Part shown: one piece after another, positions 1-8,062 of the stretch | How positions within the stretch are numbered: position 1 is the first letter of the stretch | Layout: each line of letters begins with the position of its first letter | Source: Halovivax gelatinilyticus | GTDB taxonomy: Archaea > Halobacteriota > Halobacteria > Halobacteriales > Natrialbaceae | DNA: 64,000 bases | Assembly: GCF_024300625.1 (NCBI RefSeq) | Contig: NZ_CP101322.1 | Location: 571,992 to 635,991, forward strand | Direction of reading: 5' to 3' | Notes under the pieces: model-generated | The model's input: the letters and a program-made list of their open reading frames with translations, nothing else | The model's database searches: none | What the model was told of the DNA's origin: nothing | Position numbers and translations under genes: made by a program

Positions 1-2
1 AC

Positions 3-158
3 GACGAAGACGCGACAACTGACGACGAAGACGACCACACTGACGACGAGAACGGCGTCGACGATGACGAGAACGGCGTCGGCGATGACGAGGACGTCGG
101 CGAGGACGACGAGGAGGCTGACGACGCCCAGCCCGCGACGACCCACTGCACCTGCTAA
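3..158 (+). CDS. C-terminal tail of an acidic protein (partial)
   Basis: Only the last 51 codons are inside the window; the gene starts upstream. The visible part is a low-complexity acidic tail of Asp, Glu and Thr in which a DDENGV-type unit occurs twice, followed by a short ending with two cysteines (HCTC). No domain can be recognised. Such tails occur on halophilic surface or secreted proteins, but that is inference. The reading frame is supported by codon third positions and by the T-run shortly after the stop. The true function lies in the missing part. Confidence 0.6.
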   Translation, partial: DEDATTDDEDDHTDDENGVDDDENGVGDDEDVGEDDEEADDAQPATTHCTC

Positions 159-178
159 GGGTCGCTGCAGTCGCGGTA

Positions 179-184
179 TTTTTT
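179..184 (+). terminator. T-run after the partial gene
   Basis: Six T residues about 20 nt after the stop codon, in an otherwise GC-rich spacer. Archaeal transcription terminates at oligo-T tracts, so this is a plausible terminator; no stem is needed. Confidence 0.35.
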
Positions 185-342
185 CGACGGACGACGGATT
201 CGATAGCGGCGGTACTGGCTCCGTAGGGAGTCGACACCGATCCCGTCGAGAGCGCCAGTGTCACGAACCTCGCGCCCACCATCGCTGTAGGCGCGGAATT
301 CGCGTCGTCCTTTGACGGTACTCCGCGGTGTATACGGGTTCT

Positions 343-1347
343 ATGCGCACACCGTACCTCGTACTCGGAACGATCGTTCTCGTCGCGACCGTCGTCGACA
401 TCCTCTGGACGACCCTCTGGGTCGACGGCGGCTCGGGTCCGCTCTCGGGTCGCCTGACGACCGGCGTCTGGCGTGGACTCAGATGGGCGAGCCGCGAGGA
501 GACGCGACTGTTGAGCGTCGCGGGGCCGCTGATCCTCGTCGCCACGCTGGTGATGTGGATCGCCGGCCTCTGGGTCGGCTGGAGCCTCCTGTTCGCCGGC
601 GACCGAACCGCCCTGCTGAGTACCCACACCGGCGAACCGGCCGACTGGACGGGTCGCGTTTACTACGTCGCCTACACGATGTTCACGAACGGAAACGGCG
701 ACTACACGCCGACGAGCGGCGGCTGGGAGATCGCCAGCGCGCTGACGACTGCCACCGGGATGGCCTTGGTCACCCTCGGCGTCTCCTACGTCCTGACGGT
801 CCTCTCTGCGGTCTCCGAAAAGCGGTCGTTCGCCAGCACCGTCACCGGCCTCGGCGAGCGAAGCGAGGCCTTCGTCCGGGCGGGGTACACCGAACGGGAC
901 GGATTCGACGGACTCGACCTCCCGCTCGAATCGCTCGCGAATCAGCTCAGCGTACTCGCTGACCAGCATCAGGCCTACCCGATTCTACACTACTATCACA
1001 GCGAGCAGTCGGGAAACGCGTCGGCCGTCGCCGTCGCGATCCTCGACGAGGGACTCACGCTCGCCCGTTACGGCGTGGCAGCGAACGTCCAGCCGAAGCC
1101 GACGCTCGTCCGGACGGCCCGCTCGAGTACGGACCAGTACCTGGACACCCTCGGGTCGGCGTTCATCGACCCCGCCGAGCGAACCCCGCCGCCGCCGAAC
1201 CTCGATCGCCTTCGCGAAGAGGGGATCGAGACCGTCTCCGACGAGCGATTCGCGGAGGTGCTCGACGCAAAACGAGAACGCCGACGGAAACTCCTCGGCG
1301 TGGTCGAGGGCGACGCCTGGGAGTGGCCGCCGGTCGAGGAGGGATGA
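343..1347 (+). CDS. Two-TM potassium-channel-like membrane protein
   Basis: 334 aa. Hydrophobic segments lie at about residues 5-25, 58-85 and 135-160. Between the last two is a pore-loop-like stretch with TNGNGDYTP (residues 115-123), which resembles the TVGYGD selectivity filter of K+ channels but is altered. The rest (160-334) is a soluble cytoplasmic domain without a recognisable RCK fold. The family is the Ion_trans_2 type; ion selectivity cannot be read from this filter. The ATG at 343 was chosen over an in-frame codon at 328 because the hydrophobic segment begins right after it. It opens a region rich in cation transporters. Confidence 0.7.
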   Translation: MRTPYLVLGTIVLVATVVDILWTTLWVDGGSGPLSGRLTTGVWRGLRWASREETRLLSVAGPLILVATLVMWIAGLWVGWSLLFAGDRTALLSTHTGEPADWTGRVYYVAYTMFTNGNGDYTPTSGGWEIASALTTATGMALVTLGVSYVLTVLSAVSEKRSFASTVTGLGERSEAFVRAGYTERDGFDGLDLPLESLANQLSVLADQHQAYPILHYYHSEQSGNASAVAVAILDEGLTLARYGVAANVQPKPTLVRTARSSTDQYLDTLGSAFIDPAERTPPPPNLDRLREEGIETVSDERFAEVLDAKRERRRKLLGVVEGDAWEWPPVEEG

Positions 1348-1577
1348 CCCTCTCCGACCAGTCCAGATTTGATTGGACCATCATCGACGAGTCGGTCGAC
1401 GGTTAGACCGGAACCGTCTTCAGTTCGCTTAGAATGATGAGGCGTCGTTCCCACTCAATTAGTGTGGGACCGCTCCGCCAGTTCGTCGGCTCGTCATGTC
1501 AGCCCACATTTCGTTCGATCAGGCTATTTCGGCACGCATCCGTATCATCTATCACGCGAGAATCCGTTCCGAGCCGT

Positions 1578-1802
1578 ATGACGTCCGAAGATCCGCCCAT
1601 GGAAACGACAGTCAGTGATCGGGGAATGGTAGCGATCCCGGCATCCCTTCGCCGACGACTGGACATCGAAGCCGGGGACAAGATCCGATGGGACGTCGAC
1701 GAGGACGGGACGCTCTCCGTCGAGGTCGTTCGCCAGCGCTACGGCGCGTTCGAAGACGACGACCTGAAGGCCGCGATGGGCGGCGACGGTCCCGAAACGT
1801 AG
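1578..1802 (+). CDS. AbrB/SpoVT-type DNA-binding protein
   Basis: 74 aa. The core reads TTVSDRGMVAIPASLRRRLDIEAGDKI, here split as TTVSDRG, VAIPASLRRRL and IEAGDKI, followed by an acidic strand. This is the swapped-hairpin AbrB/MazE fold that binds DNA as a dimer. The acidic C-terminal tail (FEDDDLKAAMG) is common in haloarchaeal antitoxin-like members. No VapC/PIN toxin gene lies on either side, so it is an orphan regulator or antitoxin. An alternative start is the ATG at 1599. Confidence 0.75.
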   Translation: MTSEDPPMETTVSDRGMVAIPASLRRRLDIEAGDKIRWDVDEDGTLSVEVVRQRYGAFEDDDLKAAMGGDGPET

Positions 1803-1820
1803 CTCGCTAGGGGTTCGCCG

Positions 1821-1829
1821 ATACGTATT
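1821..1829 (+). promoter_or_regulatory. TATA-like box of the MaoC gene
   Basis: The stretch atacgtatt lies 26 nt before the ATG at 1856, the spacing expected for a nearly leaderless haloarchaeal transcript. Confidence 0.35.
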
Positions 1830-1855
1830 CCCGCACGGTCGCCATACCGCAGACC

Positions 1856-2302
1856 ATGCCCGAGTACTACGAGGATATCTCGATCGGCGACACGAGAGAG
1901 TTCGGCGAGCGAACGGTCACCAAGGACGAGATCGTCGAGTTCGCGGAGAAGTACGATCCGCAGCCGATCCACGTCGACGAGTCGGCGGCCGAAGCGACCA
2001 TGTTCGGCGGGCTGATCGCCAGCGGTTGGCACACGGCCGCGATCTGTATGCGCCTGTTCGTCGATCACATGGCCGACGAGACGTGGGTCGGCGCCCGCGG
2101 CGTCGACGAGCTTCGGTGGATTCGGCCGGTCCGTCCCGGCGATACGCTCTCGCTCTCCGTCGAGGTCGTCGAGAAGCGACCCGACGAGTCGAATCCCGAG
2201 GTCGGGCGGGTCCACACCCGTTTGACGGCGACGAACCAGCGAGACGAAGCCGTCATCTCGTGGATCGGCCTCGGAATGGTGAGACGTCGAGAGTCGGCGT
2301 AG
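1856..2302 (+). CDS. MaoC-like dehydratase (hot-dog fold)
   Basis: 148 aa, normal length for a single hot-dog MaoC protein. Residues about 36-47 carry YDPQPIHVDE, containing the Asp and His of the (R)-specific enoyl-CoA hydratase site, followed by FGGLIASGWHTA, the usual MaoC helix. The family hydrates trans-2-enoyl-CoA to (R)-3-hydroxyacyl-CoA; in haloarchaea members serve polyhydroxyalkanoate or branched acyl-CoA metabolism. The neighbours do not indicate a pathway, so the substrate is unknown. It is a cytosolic protein and the gene appears to be monocistronic. Confidence 0.85.
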   Translation: MPEYYEDISIGDTREFGERTVTKDEIVEFAEKYDPQPIHVDESAAEATMFGGLIASGWHTAAICMRLFVDHMADETWVGARGVDELRWIRPVRPGDTLSLSVEVVEKRPDESNPEVGRVHTRLTATNQRDEAVISWIGLGMVRRRESA

Positions 2303-2403
2303 GTATAACCGGTCACGCACGGACCGAAACCACAAACTGGTGTGACCCTGTTGGATCCGTTCTGGGGTCGACTACCGTTGGGCCAGCGATGTGGAACACC
2401 AAC

Positions 2404-2409
2404 TTATAA
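2404..2409 (+). promoter_or_regulatory. TATA box of the first antiporter pair
   Basis: The hexamer ttataa lies 33 nt upstream of the ATG at 2443 in a GC-rich context, giving a predicted transcript start close to the gene. Confidence 0.45.
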
Positions 2410-2442
2410 CCGCGTATTCAGCTAATCCGTAGGCACTGGCCG

Positions 2443-4185
2443 ATGACCGAAATAGCCCTCGCCGCCGATTTTGCCATCATCGTCGTCGTGGCGACGGTCG
2501 TCGGCATTATTGCACGGCAGTTAAACCAGCCGACGATCATCGCCTACATCGCGACCGGCGTTATTCTGGGCCCGGTCGTCTTCGGCGTCGTCAGCCACGA
2601 CGATCCGCTGGTCGAGGTGATGGCCGAACTCGGACTGGGCTTTCTCCTGTTCTTGCTCGGGATGAAGATGCGGTTTTCGGACATTCAGGACATCCTTCGA
2701 CCAATCACGAACGTCGCGATCGGTCAGACCGTTCTCCAGACGGCACTCGCGTTCCTGGTCGCCTGGTGGTTGGGATTCGAACAGACCGAAGTGCTCGTGA
2801 TCGCGCTCGCGACCGTCTTCGGGGCGACGCCGGTGATCGTGAAGGTGCTTACCGACAAGGACGAGATTACCTCACTCCCGGGAAAGATCGACGTCGGCGT
2901 CCTCATCGTCCAGGACATCTACCTCGTGATCATCCTCGCGCTGTTCGCGGCGGACACGCTCGATGGCGGTGCCGAGATCGCGAGCACGCTCGGTGTCATC
3001 TTCGTCATGATGGCCTTTATCGCCATCTTCTCGATCGCCTCGTCTCGGTATATCCTCCCGCGGCTCTTTCGACAGATTGCGAACAACAAAGACGTCTTTC
3101 TGATCGTCGCCATCGCGTGGGCGTTCCTCTTTATCGCCATCGCCGAAGGGTTCGACCTCTCCGTCGAGGTCGGTGCGTTCCTCGCGGGTATCAGTCTCGC
3201 ACAGCTCCCATACAGCAAAGAGCTCGAAGATCGGGTCACCCCGATCACCGATTTCTTCATCCTGATCTTCTTCGCCAGCATCGGCCTCCAGATAGAGGGC
3301 GTTTCCAGCCTCTTCGCCTACTGGCAGGAGGCGCTCATCGCCTCGGCCGTGCTCATGGTCGGTAACTTCTGGATCATGTTTTACCTCATCGACCGCGAGG
3401 GCTTCGACGTCGAAACGTCGTTTCTCGGCTCGATCAACATGGTCCAGGTGAGCGAGTTCTCGCTCGTGGTCGGCGGGCTCGCGCTGGCGCAAGGGCACAT
3501 CGACGCCGACGTCCTCGGCTACCTCACGCTCATGGCCCTGTTGACGATGAGCATATCGACGTACATCATCACCTACAACCGGCGCATCTTCTCGATCGTC
3601 GAGCCGTGGTTCGATCGGTTCACGAGCGACGCGGCCGTCGACGCGGGAGTCGATGCGTACGAAGATCACGTGGTCGCGATCGGCTTCGACGAGGTAACCC
3701 AGTACGCACTCCCAGTACTCGAATCCGAGTACGACGAGGTTGTCGTCGTCGACCGTCGCAACGAAGCGGTCGAAGCGATCGAGGCCGCCGAACGCTACGA
3801 CTTCGTCTTCGGCGACGTCCGCCACACCGAAGTTCGAAAGGCAGTCAACCTCTCGGCCGCTCGCTTCGTCCTCAGTTCGACCGTCGAACCGGACGTCAAT
3901 CGAGCGATCCTCGACGAACTCGACGAAGAGACCGTCGCGTTCGTCGAGGCCGAGTACATCGATGACGCTCGCGACCTCTACGAGCGAGGCGCCGACTACG
4001 TGATAATGAGTACCTACCTCGCCGCCGAACAGCTCAGTTACTACCTCGAGACGTACGTCGACGATCGAGACGCGTTCGAGGAAGCGATCGAAGGCGATCT
4101 CCGACGGATCGAGCGCGGTGGGTCACCCGACGCGGCCGAGGATCGCGAACCGTTCATCGAAGACGGAGGTGCGGACGATGGCTGA
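2443..4185 (+). CDS. CPA2 cation:proton antiporter, A-type subunit (pair 1)
   Basis: 580 aa. Residues 1-390 form about 12 membrane segments of the KefB/KefC (CPA2) family with QPTIIAYIATGVILGP in the first helices and LGFLLFLLGM in the third. The ion-site helix reads VGVLIVQD, so the pair of acidic-site residues is Gln-Asp as in Kef-type K+/H+ exchangers. Residues 405-560 resemble a TrkA-N (RCK) domain, but its dinucleotide loop is degenerate: AIGFDEVTQ instead of GxGxxG. The stop overlaps the start of the next gene by 8 nt. With its neighbour it probably exchanges K+ or Na+ for protons across the cell membrane. Its paralogue is the gene at 6308. Confidence 0.9.
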   Translation: MTEIALAADFAIIVVVATVVGIIARQLNQPTIIAYIATGVILGPVVFGVVSHDDPLVEVMAELGLGFLLFLLGMKMRFSDIQDILRPITNVAIGQTVLQTALAFLVAWWLGFEQTEVLVIALATVFGATPVIVKVLTDKDEITSLPGKIDVGVLIVQDIYLVIILALFAADTLDGGAEIASTLGVIFVMMAFIAIFSIASSRYILPRLFRQIANNKDVFLIVAIAWAFLFIAIAEGFDLSVEVGAFLAGISLAQLPYSKELEDRVTPITDFFILIFFASIGLQIEGVSSLFAYWQEALIASAVLMVGNFWIMFYLIDREGFDVETSFLGSINMVQVSEFSLVVGGLALAQGHIDADVLGYLTLMALLTMSISTYIITYNRRIFSIVEPWFDRFTSDAAVDAGVDAYEDHVVAIGFDEVTQYALPVLESEYDEVVVVDRRNEAVEAIEAAERYDFVFGDVRHTEVRKAVNLSAARFVLSSTVEPDVNRAILDELDEETVAFVEAEYIDDARDLYERGADYVIMSTYLAAEQLSYYLETYVDDRDAFEEAIEGDLRRIERGGSPDAAEDREPFIEDGGADDG

Positions 4186-5932
4186 GGACGTCGTCGTCAC
4201 GCTCGCGATCGTGTTCGTGACGGCCGGCCTCCTCTCGCTGGTCGCGAACCACTTCGGCCTCCCGCCCATTCCCTTCTACGTCATCGCCGGGTTGCTGACC
4301 GGACGATTCGTCGACGACCCGGACGTTATACAACTCGCGCTCTGGGGCATCGCCTTCCTGGTGTTCGTCTTCGGCATCCGGGTCGATTTCGCGGCGATTC
4401 GATCCGTTCTCCGCGACGGCGAAGTAGCGGCGATCTCCCAGCTGCTCGTCGTGGGACCGCTCGCGTTCGTCATCGGCTACGGTCTCTCGATCGTGTTCGG
4501 CTTTAGCGAACCGGTGTTGAACGGCGTGTTCTTCGCCGTCGCGGCGACGCTTAGTTCGACCATCGTCGGCGGCGGCTTGCTCGAACGCGAGATACGTGAC
4601 AACCTCGTCCATGGCCGACTGGCATCCTCGATCCACTTCTTCGACGATCTCGTCGCCGTCGGCGTCCTGTTGATCCTCTCGGCCGACGCGTTCACCGCCG
4701 AGCTGGTGACGTCGAAGATCGGCTACGGCGTGGCCTTTCTCGTCGCCGCGTTACTCATCTACCGCCACGGCTTCCCGCTACTGCTTCGGCTCACCGGTGA
4801 CAGCGACGAACTCGTCTTGATGTCGAGTATCTCGATCCTAATCGCCTTCATCGCCGCGGCCGAGTTCGTCGGCATCTCGATCGTCGTCGGCGCGTTCGCC
4901 GCCGGAATCGCCGTCCGCGCCGACGACGCCCGAACGCTCGGCGTCCGGAACGGGATCGAATCGATCCGGGACTTCTTCGTCGCCATCTTCTTCGTCACGG
5001 TGGGGGCGCTGGTCTCGGTTCCGACAGTCGAGACGCTCGTCCTCTCCGGCATACTCTGCGTGCTCGTCCTCACGGTCAACCCGCTCGTGATGGTGCTCGC
5101 GTTTATCTACGAGGGCTACGACGCCAGGACGTCGTTCCTCACGGCGACGAGCCTGAACCAGGTGAGCGAACTCGCGCTCGTGGTCGCCATCCAGGCGATC
5201 GTCTTAGAACACCTCTCCATCGCGACGGCGATGTTCGACGCGATCATCCTCGCGGCGGCGGTGACGATGATCCTCACCGCGGTCACCCGCAAACACGAAC
5301 AGTGGCTCTACGCGACGATCGTCGAACGGCTCGCTCGATACCGTCGAACGACGAAGATCGACGACCGGAGCGAGGTCCGCGATGAACTCACAGATCACGT
5401 CGTCATCGTCGGCTACGGCCGACACGGCCGGCTGCTCGTCGACGCCTGCGAAGAACACGACGTCGGCTACGCGGTGATAGAGAACGATCCCGCCCGGTGG
5501 GACGAGCTGCGGACGGAGTGTCGAAACTACGTCCTCGGCGACGCGATGTCCGCGTACCCATGGGAGGTCGCCCGACTCGAAGACGCCGCGCTGGTGATCT
5601 CGACGGTGGATCACCGACCCGTCTCGGAGGCGGTTCTCGACGTCGTTCCCCACGGGAGCGGTGAAGGCGGAAAACACCTCGATCGGATCGCCGAACCGGG
5701 GCCAAGTACTGACGTGATCCTTCGAGCAGAGACCGCCGGCGAGGCGCGCGAGTTGCTCGAACAGGGAGCCACGTTCGTCAACGTGCCGAGCGTCCTCGCC
5801 GGCGATCAGCTCGTCGAGGTGATCGGCGTCATCCTCGCCGAGGAGACGGACCGAGAAACGATTCGGGAGGCCCACCAGGAGACGCTCACGACGCTCGAAC
5901 GCTACGGATTCGGGTCACGAATCGCGGAGTGA
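4178..5932 (+). CDS. CPA2 cation:proton antiporter, B-type subunit (pair 1)
   Basis: 584 aa from the ATG at 4178, which overlaps the stop of the preceding gene (ATGGCTGA). Residues 1-390 are a CPA2 membrane domain. Its ion-site helix reads IHFFDDLVAV, with two aspartates where the three related subunits here have Gln-Asp. The C-terminal third is a TrkA-N domain with an intact Rossmann loop VGYGRHGR and an acidic residue at the end of the second strand (VIENDP), so it can bind NAD(H) or a similar ligand. Known CPA2 exchangers with a DD pair tend to be electrogenic Na+/H+ antiporters; applying this here is inference. The tight coupling suggests it works with the A subunit. Confidence 0.9.
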   Translation: MAEDVVVTLAIVFVTAGLLSLVANHFGLPPIPFYVIAGLLTGRFVDDPDVIQLALWGIAFLVFVFGIRVDFAAIRSVLRDGEVAAISQLLVVGPLAFVIGYGLSIVFGFSEPVLNGVFFAVAATLSSTIVGGGLLEREIRDNLVHGRLASSIHFFDDLVAVGVLLILSADAFTAELVTSKIGYGVAFLVAALLIYRHGFPLLLRLTGDSDELVLMSSISILIAFIAAAEFVGISIVVGAFAAGIAVRADDARTLGVRNGIESIRDFFVAIFFVTVGALVSVPTVETLVLSGILCVLVLTVNPLVMVLAFIYEGYDARTSFLTATSLNQVSELALVVAIQAIVLEHLSIATAMFDAIILAAAVTMILTAVTRKHEQWLYATIVERLARYRRTTKIDDRSEVRDELTDHVVIVGYGRHGRLLVDACEEHDVGYAVIENDPARWDELRTECRNYVLGDAMSAYPWEVARLEDAALVISTVDHRPVSEAVLDVVPHGSGEGGKHLDRIAEPGPSTDVILRAETAGEARELLEQGATFVNVPSVLAGDQLVEVIGVILAEETDRETIREAHQETLTTLERYGFGSRIAE

Positions 5933-5963
5933 GAGACCACGCCGGTGTCCGTAGACGTCGTGC

Positions 5964-6158
5964 TCAGATGGGTCCGCCGAGTCGCTCGTGAACGAACAGG
6001 ACGATACCCAGTCCGACGACGAATAGTACCATCCCAACGGTGGCGGATAGCGCCACAGCGTCGACGATTCCCAGCGCGCCGGCCACCGCGACGGCGACCC
6101 CAACGAGATAGAGCCCGAGGGTACCCGCAACGGAGAGCGGTCCAGAACGGACGTTCAT
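5964..6158 (-). CDS. Small two-TM membrane protein
   Basis: 64 aa with two hydrophobic helices (about residues 10-30 and 36-56) joined by a short loop, and the C-terminal sequence HERLGGPI. It is not recognised as a named family. It lies on the opposite strand between the two antiporter pairs, so it may be a modulating subunit or an unrelated gene. ATG start at 6158. Codon use matches its neighbours. Confidence 0.6.
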   Translation of the reverse strand: MNVRSGPLSVAGTLGLYLVGVAVAVAGALGIVDAVALSATVGMVLFVVGLGIVLFVHERLGGPI

Positions 6159-6307
6159 GCCCGCTCGTTCGGAGTGCGTGGGGAAAAGTTCGATCCTCCG
6201 CCGTGGTGAAACACGTCTGTCGAGCGGCTACCGGAGATTTCGAGCGCCGAGATGGGAGAACGTCTTTCGACACCGTTAATTCGTCGCACCCGGACCACCC
6301 GAGATAG

Positions 6308-8062
6308 ATGGTTACCGACGCCGCACTCTCCGTCGATCTCGCTATCATCCTCCTGAGTGCGACGCTCGTCGGGTTCATCGCGAAGCAATCGGGGCAGCCG
6401 ACGATCATCGCCTACATCCTCACCGGCGTGCTGCTGGGGCCGGCCGTTCTGGGCATCGTCGGAGTGAGCGAACTCACCGAAACGATGTCCGAACTCGGTC
6501 TCGCGTTCTTGTTGTTCCTCCTCGGCATCAAGATGCGGCTGGACGAGATCCGCCACATTCTCGTTCCGATCGTCAAGATATCGATTCCGCAGATGGCGGC
6601 GGTTGCGATCGTCGGGATCGGCCTCTCGCTGGCGCTCGGGTTCGGGCTCACCGCGGCGATAATCATCGGGCTGGCGGTGATGTACAGCTCGACCGCGGTC
6701 GTCATCAAGATGCTCACCGACAAGGACGAGGCGACCGCGTTACACGGCAAGATAGACGTGGGGATCCTGCTGATGCAGGACATCGTCGTCGTCATCATCC
6801 TGGCCGTACTGGCTGCCGGTCAGCCGGACGATCTAACGGAGGTGGCGACGACGCTGGCGGTCGTCCTCGTCCTGGTCGCGGTGATCACCGTCGTGGCGAT
6901 CGCCGCCTCGCAGTACGTCTTACCTACCGTATTCCGCCGAATCGCGGACAACAAAGACGTGTTCTTCCTCGTGGCGATCTCCTGGGCATTTCTCTTCGTC
7001 CTCGTCTCCGATCAGATCAACGTCTTGCTCTCTCCGCTCGGAATCGAAGCGTACCTCTCGATCGAGATGGGGGCGTTCCTCGCCGGGCTGGCCATCGCCC
7101 AGCTTCCGTACAGTAAAGAGTTACAAGATCGCGTCAACCCGATAACCGACCTGTTCGTGATGATCTTCTTCGTCTCGGTGGCGCTCGATCTCGAGGCGAA
7201 CGAACTACTCGCCCACTGGGACAAGGCGATCATCGCGACGCTCGTGCTGATGCCCGCGAAGTTCCTCATCTTCTTCGCGCTCGTCCGGTGGCAGGGTTTC
7301 ACCGTCGAAACGACGTTCCTGAGCAGTATCGGGATGATCCAGATCAGCGAGTTCGGGATCATCGTCGGGGTGTCCGCGCTGGCGGGCGGGTTCATCGACG
7401 TCGAGGTGCTCGGCTTTCTGACGCTGCTCGCGCTGCTCACGATGGGGATCTCGGTCTACTTCATCGAATTCAACCACCGACTCTACGAGCGACTGGAACC
7501 GTCGCTCGCACGGTGGGACACCGGGAGTTCGTTCGCCGGGGCGAAACGAGAGTACGCCGATCACGCGGTCGTCATCGGCTACGACGGCGTGACCAGAAAC
7601 GCACTCGCCGTCCTCGCCGAACACTACGAGGACGTCGTGGTCGTCGATCGGACGGTCGAACACATCGACGCGCTCGAAGCCGAGGGATACGACGTTATAT
7701 ACGGCGATTTCAACAACGCCACGATCCGAAAGGACGCGGCGTTGAAGCGAGCGAATCTGGTCCTCTCGTCGTCCGTGCAAACGGAGGTCAACAAGGCCCT
7801 GTTGCGCGAGGTCACGGACGAGGCGACGGTCATCGTCGAGGCGGAGGGAACCGAGGCTGCGCGCGAACTGTACGCCCGTGGCGCCCACTGCGTCGTGACC
7901 AGCGCGGAGTTCGCCGGAGATCGACTCGCCGCGTACGTCGAGGCGTACCTCGAAGACGGGGAGACGTTCGAGCGCGCGATCGAAGCCGACCTCGAGTTGC
8001 TACGGTCGACGGATCCGTTCCCAGAAATTCCGGACGGGGTCCGAGGTGATCTCGATGACTGA
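6308..8062 (+). CDS. CPA2 cation:proton antiporter, A-type subunit (pair 2)
   Basis: 584 aa, clearly paralogous to the gene at 2443 along its whole length: QPTIIAYILTGVLLGP, LAFLLFLLGIKM, then VGILLMQD with the Gln-Asp ion pair, and TDKDEATALHGKIDVG matching the pair 1 copy. The C-terminal RCK-like domain again has a degenerate nucleotide loop (VIGYDGVTRNAL). An extra segment near residue 245 (PLGIEAYL) is absent from pair 1. The stop overlaps the next start by 8 nt, the same arrangement as in pair 1. Role inferred: monovalent cation/proton exchange as part of an A/B complex. Confidence 0.9.
   Translation: MVTDAALSVDLAIILLSATLVGFIAKQSGQPTIIAYILTGVLLGPAVLGIVGVSELTETMSELGLAFLLFLLGIKMRLDEIRHILVPIVKISIPQMAAVAIVGIGLSLALGFGLTAAIIIGLAVMYSSTAVVIKMLTDKDEATALHGKIDVGILLMQDIVVVIILAVLAAGQPDDLTEVATTLAVVLVLVAVITVVAIAASQYVLPTVFRRIADNKDVFFLVAISWAFLFVLVSDQINVLLSPLGIEAYLSIEMGAFLAGLAIAQLPYSKELQDRVNPITDLFVMIFFVSVALDLEANELLAHWDKAIIATLVLMPAKFLIFFALVRWQGFTVETTFLSSIGMIQISEFGIIVGVSALAGGFIDVEVLGFLTLLALLTMGISVYFIEFNHRLYERLEPSLARWDTGSSFAGAKREYADHAVVIGYDGVTRNALAVLAEHYEDVVVVDRTVEHIDALEAEGYDVIYGDFNNATIRKDAALKRANLVLSSSVQTEVNKALLREVTDEATVIVEAEGTEAARELYARGAHCVVTSAEFAGDRLAAYVEAYLEDGETFERAIEADLELLRSTDPFPEIPDGVRGDLDD

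Noticed and set aside
1578-1802. VapBC- or MazEF-type toxin-antitoxin pair
   Set aside because: The AbrB protein is present but no PIN or MazF-like gene is adjacent on either side.
2872-3825. Long open frame antisense to the first antiporter gene
   Set aside because: Repetitive Arg/Asp composition with no hydrophobic or motif structure; a by-product of high GC on the antisense strand of a clearly coding gene.
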